Origin: Trypanosoma brucei gambiense DAL972
Lineage: Eukaryota; Euglenozoa; Kinetoplastea; Trypanosomatida; Trypanosomatidae
Direction: 5' to 3'
Length of the DNA stretch: 64,000 nucleotides
Assembly (NCBI RefSeq): GCF_000210295.1
Contig: NC_026742.1
Location: 992,001 to 1,056,000, forward strand
This document shows positions 9,165 to 17,853 of this stretch, one piece after another. The notes under the pieces were generated by a model. The model worked only from the letters and a program-made list of their open reading frames with translations, was not told the origin of the DNA and searched no databases. Both the position numbers and the translations under genes were made by a program. Numbering within the stretch: the first letter of the stretch is position 1; every line of letters starts with the position of its first letter.

Positions 9165-9863
9165 GCTCACGAAAAGCACTCTCGATCAGTTGGGATCCAT
9201 CGTCAGTTCCATGATAGCATTGACGATATCTCCCTTGTTGTTCCGAAGGGCGCGGATTGCTCCAATGCGGTCCGTTTTGCCTTGTGCCATAACCACAGCA
9301 ATCTCCTTATCGTCGAATTCGCCTTCCACAATCTCGACATCGTCGGGAGTCTGTTTGCTCTCAGATGGGGCAGCTGCTGCAGGAGTTTCACCAGCAAGCT
9401 GAGAGGTTTCCTCTCCTGCAGTTCCCACCTCCTCCACAAGGGCGCCAGACACCGCGCGAGCTGCGGCTTCCTGCGTTTGCATCGTTGTGTCGCCAAGCTG
9501 AGCTTCACCAAAGATTAGGAATGTGTTGGTTCCTGGAAAGCGGTACACCTCGGGTTGGTTCACCACAAAAGAGAGCGCCGCACGTTTGCGAATGTGTACC
9601 TTAGAGATGTTTGGCTCAGGTTTCAAACCCATCTTGGCCATAGCCTTTGCGTAGCGCTTGGATGGCTTGGAAGCCTGTTGAGTGTCAGCGGCTTCGAGGG
9701 TTGGGACCTCGTCGTCTTCCACTGGAGGGTTTTGAACATCGTTAGCGCTCATCGTGATGGTCCGGGTTACTATTCAGATTGGATGTAGCGAAAGAAATGT
9801 AAGAAGGGAAAAGTTGAAATGCGCATAAAACAGGGAAGGAGAAATCTAAAAGCAGACACGCAG
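9165..9863 (-). repeat. Tandem duplication, unit B2 (NAC alpha cassette)
   Basis: Partner of 8197-8900; the offset is 968 bases in the CDS. It lacks a 5-base AAAAG present in the upstream flank of unit B1. Confidence 0.95.
9186..9752 (-). CDS. NACA: Nascent polypeptide-associated complex alpha subunit, copy 2 (upstream)
   Basis: This is the second 188-residue NAC alpha gene, upstream in transcription of copy 1. The NAC domain and C-terminal UBA domain are the same as in the other copy, with Gln replacing Glu in the acidic linker near residue 118 ('EETSQLAGE' against 'EETSELAGE'). The change lies outside both folded domains, so both proteins should work alike. The CDS is otherwise identical even at synonymous sites, which points to recent duplication or ongoing gene conversion. 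The 3' flank (8901-9185) differs from that of copy 1. Confidence 0.96.
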   Translation of the reverse strand: MSANDVQNPPVEDDEVPTLEAADTQQASKPSKRYAKAMAKMGLKPEPNISKVHIRKRAALSFVVNQPEVYRFPGTNTFLIFGEAQLGDTTMQTQEAAARAVSGALVEEVGTAGEETSQLAGETPAAAAPSESKQTPDDVEIVEGEFDDKEIAVVMAQGKTDRIGAIRALRNNKGDIVNAIMELTMDPN

Positions 9864-10828
9864 TGGATAAATAATGTAAAGGAAGATGTGTATGCATGTT
9901 GATAAATTCGCTGATTCAAATGTAAATATATAAGCAGAGGAAATTCCCCCCTTCCTCTCCCCAGATTATAGCTGTCGTTGTCTCGTTTGTGGGATCGTGC
10001 CGTAGATTACGTTTGCAGGACAAACACCCCTCATGCTTTTCATGAATGCAGCACTAGTCTTGTTATTATTATTATAAATATAAATATATATATATATTGC
10101 ATTCACAGCACAGGCAGGAACCAGGGTGAGAAATTTACTGATGCCAATGCTACAACATGACTAACTCGCCAAAGGTGAAACAACAGCATTTACCCCCCTT
10201 TTTGCTTCGCTCTCCTGCGTCGTCGTACTTCCCAGCATCTTTCCCGCTGCACGCCAATCGACTACCAATATGGGCGATGGTGTTGGAAAATAACTACAGA
10301 GGAATTCCCCCATTTACACGTTACTTAAACTGCGTTCGTGCCGCTAACCGTCATGATGAAGAAAAAAAATGTGTGCATTGTGTCACCGCTTCCCAATGTA
10401 TGTAGTGAAGTGTAACCGCCAACAACGAAACGTCAAATGAATGACTTGCTAACAGTGAAGAGAGTAGGATTTCATTCCGCCGCGAAGCCTTTTTTTTCTT
10501 CTTCGTAGGGAAGAAGATCGACACCAAAATATATATAAATAAAGGATGCATGTTGAAAAGCGCATGCAACGCGTACTGCACGGCACTTAGGTACTATTGT
10601 ATGGAAAACATCTGTTCCCAAAAGACAACAGTTCCAGGAGGGGGAAACCGTCTGACGCGATCCAAGTTGTTCTTGACGCGCAGATGTCTATTCGTTCGCT
10701 TCACGTAACATTTATGTAGTTTTCACCTCACTGTGGAGGTACTCAGACAACAACGCAGAGAACACAAACATATATATATATATATGCAACGCTTTATTAC
10801 TGCAACGTAAAATTTAAAGTGGCCATGA
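9864..10828. other. Intergenic region, about 1 kb, with TA runs
   Basis: It should hold the 3' UTR of the J-domain membrane protein and the remaining upstream region of NAC alpha copy 2. Short TA runs occur at about 10076-10099 and 10770-10785. Short frames here look random. Confidence 0.55.
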
Positions 10829-12121
10829 TCACACCACTTCATCAGCCCCCTGTTTCCTCTGCTGATGTTCGCCCGGTACTGTTTCACACCTAAAGCTGTT
10901 AGATCCACCCGTGTTGCGTGGAGACAGTGGTGTGGTTGCCCCACGTTCAGCATCGTCTTCCTCATTCGCAACCCCAAACAACATGGCTTCGTATACCCGA
11001 GATGCGGTGCAAAACATGATGACTGATGCAAGAAATAAGGAGATAAAGATGACTTGTATGGGTATCACCGCAACAGCTGCTGAAGGATTAAAGCCGTCAG
11101 TCCATTTGTTAATCTCAACATTGGCTTTTGCCGCAATCATGCATGCCACATATATCATACTGCTGTAAACCACGAAAAGAAACGCAGAGGTACTCTTCTG
11201 AGATGCTTGCTGGTTTGGCTGCTCCACTTTGCTACAGATCATGCAGAAACATAAGTGAAGCAGCGCCTTCAAACCAAGACACGCAATGAGTGGGGAGAAC
11301 ACAATCCAAAAGGAAAGTGGTTCGTCCTTACTTTCCTCACTCTTTTGCATAGCACGAAGCATTAGAAGCGTGAAGAAGGCAATAGCACACCCCTCCTCAA
11401 ATAACACCATGAGAACAAACAGACAATATTTCTTGCGCGAAAACGTCACCTCTCCGCTGCCATCTTCGGAATTCTGCACAAACCTTGACGGGAACAGATG
11501 AGGTATGATATGAAGGACACGCACTGCGTAAAACGCTATGGCCGGCGAAAGGGCAACAGGCCATGACAGCGCACCGCACAACCCAGCAACGAATGTTGCA
11601 ATACTACCAACGAATAGTAGGATTTCAACCCCGACACATACACATAAAAAGTCCAACTGTTTGATTCCAGCAGCCAACAAACCTAAAGCGAGTAATGTGG
11701 GGGGTGCCAGGGCAATCCAAAGAGGAATAAACACCACGGGCCATTTCCAACTCAATTCGTAGTCCAATCGAACAACAACAAGCTCTAACTGGAGTAACAG
11801 TAGTAGTATCAACATCATAACAAGGAAACACAGGAAACGGAAGGCGGACGGGTTCACAGGTACGTTCATTTCATTAAGTTTGTTTAGGGTAGCAACGCCC
11901 TCCCTTCCAAAGGTGTTGTACGTGCGTCGTTGCTGCTCATCGCTAAGGATGCTGTACGCCTCTTGCAAACGAGTGAACTGCTCTGTGGTTGTGCCATCCG
12001 TTTTATCGGGGTGAAGAATGAGTGCTAGTCGATGGTACGCACGCTTAATTTCCTGTGGCGTGGCATTTTCGTTCACTTCCATAAGTGTGTACAGAGAGCC
12101 ACTGCATTTTCGACCCAGCAT
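10829..12121 (-). CDS. J-domain protein fused to a polytopic membrane region
   Basis: A 430-residue protein. Residues about 9-72 form a J domain with the HPD motif at 37-39 ('ALILHPDKTDG'), helix III 'FTRLQEAYSILSDEQQRRTY' and no G/F region or zinc finger, so it is a class III J-protein expected to stimulate an Hsp70. From residue ~93 onward there are seven or eight hydrophobic segments, including a Leu-rich first segment ('LCFLVMMLILLLLLQLELVVV') and 'WPVVFIPLWIALAPP', which resembles TMEM185/TMEM60-type membrane proteins. The C-terminal 40 residues are hydrophilic. The J domain probably faces the cytosol on an internal membrane. The family resemblance of the membrane part is tentative; the J domain is certain. 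Confidence 0.88.
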   Translation of the reverse strand: MLGRKCSGSLYTLMEVNENATPQEIKRAYHRLALILHPDKTDGTTTEQFTRLQEAYSILSDEQQRRTYNTFGREGVATLNKLNEMNVPVNPSAFRFLCFLVMMLILLLLLQLELVVVRLDYELSWKWPVVFIPLWIALAPPTLLALGLLAAGIKQLDFLCVCVGVEILLFVGSIATFVAGLCGALSWPVALSPAIAFYAVRVLHIIPHLFPSRFVQNSEDGSGEVTFSRKKYCLFVLMVLFEEGCAIAFFTLLMLRAMQKSEESKDEPLSFWIVFSPLIACLGLKALLHLCFCMICSKVEQPNQQASQKSTSAFLFVVYSSMIYVACMIAAKANVEINKWTDGFNPSAAVAVIPIQVIFISLFLASVIMFCTASRVYEAMLFGVANEEDDAERGATTPLSPRNTGGSNSFRCETVPGEHQQRKQGADEVV

Positions 12122-13702
12122 CTTTACACTTTTTGGTTATATATATATATATAGTTTTACACCCTATCTTCCTCTCCTACGCCGTTGCTCAATCGAACAC
12201 AACTTAGCGGAATAATATTCGCTGTCACGAAAGAACAGGAGCTCCCCCCTTTTTTTTGCTTCAGTTGTCACTGCGCCCGTGCTATCGTGTCCGTGTCCGT
12301 GTCCGTCAGTAAGGCTCAAGACAAGATAAACAAAACGTGCCTAAGTATTTATGTATTTACTTGCCCACTATAAATATATATATTTATATTCCCTTTTCCC
12401 TTTTCCCTTTCTGCCAGAATGTTCTCTCACGGAATTAGTCAATATTCTGCTTCGTATTCTTTCATTAAATTAAAAGATGCAGGGGACAAAGGAAGAAAAA
12501 GAGACAAAAATTGAATATTGCGGTATTGATAGTAAAGAAATGGGTAAGAATTGTGAAGGTAATGACATCAATAATACACCGACAGCACATAGTTATGCAT
12601 TGGAAGCTGTTGAAAACAAAAACCTGAGTAACATGAACGGAGATACGGAAGATCGAAGGGTGAGAACAAAAAAAGCCAGGGGGGGAAGAAAAAGAAAAAA
12701 AACAAAAAAAAAGATAAAGATAAAAAAAACTTTAAATGAAAGGTGAAAAAAAAAAGAAAAAATGAGAAGGTAAATGAATAACCGGCAAAAGAAAATACCT
12801 AAGCTCAACCGGAGGCGCTCTATTTTGCTTTTTTTTTCTTTTTACAGTAAGCTACTGAGATCATACCTCCCTAGTTTTTGTTAAAGGTGAAAAAAAGGGG
12901 GACAAGGAAAGCGGTTAATGGAAGGAAAGAAAAGATTTAAGAAGAAAATGGTAGTACCAAAATATCTCACATACTCAAAAAAAAAAGAAAATTCTAAAAG
13001 AACGGAAGCCAATCATAGAAAAGGGAAGGAGCGAAGAAGAAGAAGAAGAATAGAAGTTGTATAGTGAACAACCGGTGGTAGAAGTGCTCACACTGCCATG
13101 TTTTATTTTCCTTGTGGGCGGCGACCCAACCAACAACCCATGTGTTTGCGAATGAAACAACAAAAGCACAAACAGTTAAAAAGAAAAGGAAAAAAAAAGC
13201 ATAAACACACAAACATAAATATATACACATACATAAAAGCATGGTCATTTAATTTTCATTCGCACGTCTAAATTATGCTCTCCATCTCTTATCTCCTTCC
13301 CCGTATTTCATGTGAGTTGGGCCCACAAAAGAAAAAAAGAGAGATCATTGGTTTCGTTCCTTACTCCCCTGTTGAGCAAAAGCCTAGTTGTCATCCGTAA
13401 TAATAGAGCAATTCTTCACTTATACGCCTTTTTCAAATTACACAACCACACTGTTTGGTTGCATTTCTTCCTTCCTTCCTTCTTTCCTTTTCTCCTTCCT
13501 TCGATTTGGTTACCCATTCCCCCATGAGACATAAAGTGTGATAATGATCTTGTATTGATGAAACGACAGTAGCGCCTGTAACCCTTTCCATTTTTCTCTT
13601 TTTTTTCTTTTTTATTGCAAACTTAGAGCTTTAAACAACCGAGAGTGAATGCACACAAACGCGCTTATACGGACATACACCACCATGCGAGCATTGACGC
13701 AT
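12122..13702. other. Long intergenic region, about 1.6 kb, A-rich low complexity
   Basis: It contains TA runs (12136-12153, 12371-12388), CCCTTTT repeats (12389-12410), A-rich plus-strand DNA at about 12480-13230 and CT-rich segments (13468-13503, 13590-13615). A 89-codon plus-strand frame at 12477-12746 is almost pure Lys/Glu/Asn coding and runs against the transcription unit; I do not call it. The region probably holds the long 3' UTR of the 13.7-15.6 kb gene. Confidence 0.55.
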
Positions 13703-15631
13703 TTATTTTACACGCTTTGGTGGCTCCCTGCTGAGATGTTTCAGAGACCCGCCCCCAGCCGCAACAGTTGCAACTCCTTTCGTTTTGTTTGTACGATTTG
13801 AATCAGGCTGAGGTCTCGCCGTGCGTGCAGTCGCCCGCTCGCTGGTAGGGGTTCTGGAGGAAGTAGAACGACCTACAGTTGGTTTATCAGTTCTCAAAAA
13901 ACGTGCTTTATTTTGATTCGCCGTGTCACGAGTGGCGATGGTGCGCCTTGCAGAAATACGCGGGGCAACGGAACTTTGACCACCGTCCGCTAGACCGCGT
14001 TTTTCTCTTTTCATTTGAGTTGTTGCCAGAAGCTCCGGGTGCGGAGCCGCGAGGAATGTTTGGGGCTCTCGAAGCATGGCTCCACCTTCCGAACATGCAT
14101 CCGCAGCATCGGAATCTTGAAAAAATTCTGCATCGTTCTCAGGTACAGCTGTGGCGAGTGCCGCCGATGCGGTCTTGGATTGGTGTTGTTTGTTCTGTTG
14201 ATATGAGTGTAAACATCTATTGTCATTTCCTCTAGTATCTTCAATATGTCCATGCAGTGACCTGGGAAATGGTTCCTCTACATCTTCCTCTAACTCCGCT
14301 AATCTCGTCTCAAGCGGTGTGTTTGGTAGGACGTCGGTCACTACACCCACAGGAACTGCACTTCCTTCATCTTCATACTGTCTCGTTCGTTGATCAAATC
14401 CAATGTGCGATGCCATCGGTATTGAAAACCGTGCATTAGACATTGTTAGTTGCGACGGGGCTCGCAACCGCTCTTCACTCAGCATGCTTCTATGTACATC
14501 TGTCGTATGTGATAAGCTGCGTCCGAGTCTGCTCGCGAGACCAACGCTGTAGCGCACACCCGACTGATAGCGCCACCGCAGGCCACTGTCACCGACTAAA
14601 ATATGGATGTTGGACGTTGATGACAAGTTCGCGACAGCGCGCTGGGCCGCAACCGTTTCTTCATTTTGTCTAACGTCGATCAGGCGCAGGGATCTGAGGC
14701 ACCGCATCTTTTCCTTGTCTTTGCAACCAACGAGCTCTTCCACACATTTGCGCATGCCTATTTGTGACATGTTGTTTTCCGAGAGCCTTATATAACATAG
14801 CGACTTACAGAAGGTTTGTTCCGCGGCCTCCGCTGCCTGTGATACGGGGGGGTTGCTATCGTTTTCAGCCATGAGAAACTGAAGCGATGTGTAGTTAGTG
14901 CTCAACCTCTCACGTGCCGAGGGAGACAAACAAAACGACATAATTGAGGATGACCGCGATCTCTGTTCATCGTGTACCAATGACACCGCTGAATGCTGGT
15001 GCCTCGAGTTACCCACGTGCTCCAGAAAGTCACGCACAATCCACGGCCCACTCGCGTCGTCCAACAAACAATGCTGAAGATCCAACAGAAAGAGTTCGTA
15101 CCCCCCTATTGGCAACGTACATTCAGCGTCAAGCGGAGTGCTTTCCCTCTTCACCCTCGCCAATTGATCCTCTCTGCTCTCGTCCGACACGTTGTCCTTC
15201 ATTGCAAGAACCAATTTGGACAGAAGTGCCGAAAGACATTGCGTAAATACCCGACGGTGTTCGGCAACGTGAAGACGGCGGCCAATGGACGCAGAAGAAT
15301 CCACCGCAAGTCCAACACGACCCGCACACTTTGGGCAACACAAAACTTTCTTGAGACGTAAAAATGCCTTGGGGTCTCTCGTGTCAAGTTCGCTTAGAGC
15401 AGTTAATGTGCACTCCGGAATGAGTACCTCCGGTTCAACACCAAAATCAGACCTCAGAATGGATTCCGGTGCCTCGGGAGAACTCCTGTCCGCAAGCCGC
15501 AGCTCCGTGTACCATTTTAGTTCTTCGGAATCCCTTCCCCCATCGGCTGCTGGGGTCGACTGGTTTTCTTCTTTGGTACAGTCGGGTGCTGCAACACATG
15601 TGCGTAACACAATGGAAAGATCACTCCCCAT
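13703..15631 (-). CDS. Unknown protein with LRR-like segment
   Basis: A 642-residue protein I cannot assign. Residues about 95-102 include 'LCCPKCAG', a CxxC pair that could bind zinc but has no clear second pair. Residues about 272-330 have two to three leucine-rich repeats of the ribonuclease-inhibitor-like type ('SLCYIRLSENNMSQIGMRKC' and 'CLRSLRLIDVRQNE'). The last 200 residues are Ser/Thr/Arg/Ala-rich and probably disordered, with a very basic C-terminus. There is no signal peptide or membrane segment. The start has 'MGSDLS', a weak candidate for N-myristoylation. Function is unknown; a cytoskeletal or scaffold role would be a guess. Confidence 0.85.
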   Translation of the reverse strand: MGSDLSIVLRTCVAAPDCTKEENQSTPAADGGRDSEELKWYTELRLADRSSPEAPESILRSDFGVEPEVLIPECTLTALSELDTRDPKAFLRLKKVLCCPKCAGRVGLAVDSSASIGRRLHVAEHRRVFTQCLSALLSKLVLAMKDNVSDESREDQLARVKRESTPLDAECTLPIGGYELFLLDLQHCLLDDASGPWIVRDFLEHVGNSRHQHSAVSLVHDEQRSRSSSIMSFCLSPSARERLSTNYTSLQFLMAENDSNPPVSQAAEAAEQTFCKSLCYIRLSENNMSQIGMRKCVEELVGCKDKEKMRCLRSLRLIDVRQNEETVAAQRAVANLSSTSNIHILVGDSGLRWRYQSGVRYSVGLASRLGRSLSHTTDVHRSMLSEERLRAPSQLTMSNARFSIPMASHIGFDQRTRQYEDEGSAVPVGVVTDVLPNTPLETRLAELEEDVEEPFPRSLHGHIEDTRGNDNRCLHSYQQNKQHQSKTASAALATAVPENDAEFFQDSDAADACSEGGAMLREPQTFLAAPHPELLATTQMKREKRGLADGGQSSVAPRISARRTIATRDTANQNKARFLRTDKPTVGRSTSSRTPTSERATARTARPQPDSNRTNKTKGVATVAAGGGSLKHLSREPPKRVK

Positions 15632-16246
15632 CTTCCTCTTGAGTATTTAATCCGCCCTTCCACCCCTCAAAATAAAAAAAAAAATGAATAAATAAACAAC
15701 TGCGAGGTCAACAAATCTCACAAAAAACTCACTCAATTACGGATGTTTTAGTCTCTTGCAGCTCCTAGTCTTGCTTTTTAACAGACTTCAGCAACTGTTG
15801 GATTGAATGCCTAGCCTACTATATACAATGACAACCAAGTATACTACGTATCTACTGAATATATGTGAATGCGTATTTACCTAACCACTCTTTTTTTTTT
15901 TGCAGCAAATCACCAAATCAGCAAAAAAAATAAATAAATAAACAATAAGCACAAGATACATTATTGTAGCCAGAAGGAAAGACAAAGGATGCGTGGCCCA
16001 CCTTCACATCTCGCATACAGTTCATAAATTCTTCGCGTGACCAAGAGAGCACGGAAATGAAATGGAGGGAGGGAGTGAATGTTGGGCGTGACGACAAAAC
16101 CCACAACTAAATGTGAACTTCAATTACACACGAAAAATCTGTGTCGATTCTAAATATATCCCAACAACATATTATACATTCCGGTAGTGAATCAAGCCCT
16201 AATAACTGCCCCCCCCCGCTCCATGCAACCTGCACCCACAAAAAAA
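15632..16246. other. Intergenic region, about 0.6 kb
   Basis: AT-rich spacer with a T run at 15890-15901, AAATAAATAAATAA runs near 15682-15695 and 15926-15942, and a run of C at 16209-16217. No gene is seen. Confidence 0.55.
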
Positions 16247-17011
16247 CTACAGGCAATACTTCCGCTCAGTGAAGTATGTGTGGCGACCGAACCGCGACCG
16301 CCCCTCTACGGGCTCTACGGGCGTTTTACCGTGGACAGTCATCGTACATCCTGTTTCCGGGTTACCAGTATATAAGGTGATTGGCTCGTCTGAGAGATAA
16401 TCATTGCAAAGTGAATCAACCACTGGTAACTCCTCCGGCAGGCAGTGAACCTTCTGGTAGGTTGAAAGATACACATTGTTACCATCCATTCCAACGTTTG
16501 TCAGTTGCTTACGCTCAGCTTCTGTCGCGTTCTTTTCCTCACGTGCGGCGTTCAGGGCCACTTGAAGCAGCACTCGACTGCGTGCCCCCAAATCTGGACG
16601 TCGAAGTGTACGGAGATCAGCATTCTTTTCGCAATAGTCCTCACGATTTGTTGTTTGCAGGAATCGAGAGTGGGGATTTCGTGCATCGGATGTTACATAA
16701 GGCGTAGATGAATAACCGCCAGTAAACCGATCGTTTTTCCCTGGGCGAATGGCATCGAGACTCGCTCGCAGTACTGTAGTCGAGGTAAAGTCCATTTGCC
16801 CTTTGGGGTCTGATGGAACTGGTTGTTGCGCGAGGAGATCATCCTCCAGCACTTTTTCCTCCTGCCAGTTTCCACAGAGGACCTTTCGCGAGCACGTTGC
16901 ACCGTCTTTGTGCCGCTCCTTGTTGTAATGTTTTTCTTCAATCCATGTACCTGCGGGGCTGCATGTATCAATTGGCACGTACGGTTTCCGAGAGCGCAAG
17001 AGATGTGACAT
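16247..17011 (-). CDS. Small basic protein, possible axonemal (CFAP95-like) protein
   Basis: A 254-residue soluble protein without signal or membrane segments. It has short, regularly spaced aromatic motifs: 'GTWIEEKHYNKERHKDG' (about residues 21-37), 'FTGGYSSTPYVT' (about 95-107), 'YLSTYQKVHCLP' (about 182-193) and a C-terminal 'GRSRFGRHTYFTERKY'. Patterns of this sort (F-G-x-x-T-x-F/W plus Thr-Tyr motifs) are typical of microtubule inner proteins. The order and end motif recall CFAP95 ('RFGINTWHDE'), an axonemal protein. This is pattern resemblance only, so the call is tentative; that it is a real gene is more secure. Confidence 0.75.
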   Translation of the reverse strand: MSHLLRSRKPYVPIDTCSPAGTWIEEKHYNKERHKDGATCSRKVLCGNWQEEKVLEDDLLAQQPVPSDPKGQMDFTSTTVLRASLDAIRPGKNDRFTGGYSSTPYVTSDARNPHSRFLQTTNREDYCEKNADLRTLRRPDLGARSRVLLQVALNAAREEKNATEAERKQLTNVGMDGNNVYLSTYQKVHCLPEELPVVDSLCNDYLSDEPITLYTGNPETGCTMTVHGKTPVEPVEGRSRFGRHTYFTERKYCL

Positions 17012-17853
17012 GTCAGGTCTCTTTTCCCCCTCTCTTCTCTTCTGAGGAGCTCTACGGTGCTGTATTTTTATTTATTTATTTATTTTTTGTGTGTGTTTAT
17101 ATGTGCACCTTTTTATTCTCCTTTACAACACAATAACAGCTTCCTCCTCTCGGTTGCTGGGGTTGCTGGAGTCGCTGGAGTCTATCCCTTGTAATGAATT
17201 GTTGCTGCGAATGAAATGATGGTAAGAGAAATCAGGGGATTCAAAGTATCGTAATAACTGTTAAAGCATAATCTCAACATTTCTACAATGTTGTGGGTGT
17301 CGTGAGGAAACGTCTCACTGTCCCCACTTTCCATATTCTTTTTGTTGTTATTATTGCACTCTCCATCCCCTCGTATGGATTGGATGTATTTTTTTTTTCT
17401 TTCGCTTTAACTTTCCTCTTCCCTTTTTTTTTTAAAAAGACTGTTAAGCGGCGTTATCGGGAATTCGAACATTACTTTAACTAATCTTAAACCGCATCGA
17501 ACGCTTGTCTTCACCGTTTTTTCCCCCCCGATTCAAACAACCGTAAACTCCTCACCCTCCCTCTCTTTTTGCGCAACGGCACATGCGAGAGAAATCAATA
17601 CAAGGGACGGACAGAAACATTCAGTTTTATGATTGATTCTCTTTCCTTACCACTCACAGTACAATGTGGCTACGGAATGATGAGTTGTGGGCCAAGCGAA
17701 GGATCGGCAAGAAGCCGAAGTAAAAAAAACCAAGGGCGAAGCGACACACCACAACCTAGACCTTGAGAAACGAGTCAAACACTACGCTCCGAGTGAATTA
17801 TCCACCGTGAATTCCCCATAAATGCAAGCAAGACGGGCTTCCGCTCTGCTTTC
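17012..17853. other. Intergenic region, about 0.84 kb
   Basis: Contains TTTATTTATTTATT at 17067-17083, T runs at 17390-17400 and 17427-17434, and a three-fold GTTGCTGGG/GTCGCTGGA-type repeat at 17153-17180. It is expected to hold the 3' UTR of Pescadillo and the splice signals of the next gene. No gene is seen. Confidence 0.5.

Noticed and set aside
8988..9518. Plus-strand frame of 176 codons
   Set aside because: It is antisense to NAC alpha copy 2 and repeats the antisense frame of copy 1.
12477..12746. Plus-strand Lys/Glu-rich frame
   Set aside because: A-rich low-complexity DNA, wrong strand for the transcription unit, no domain.
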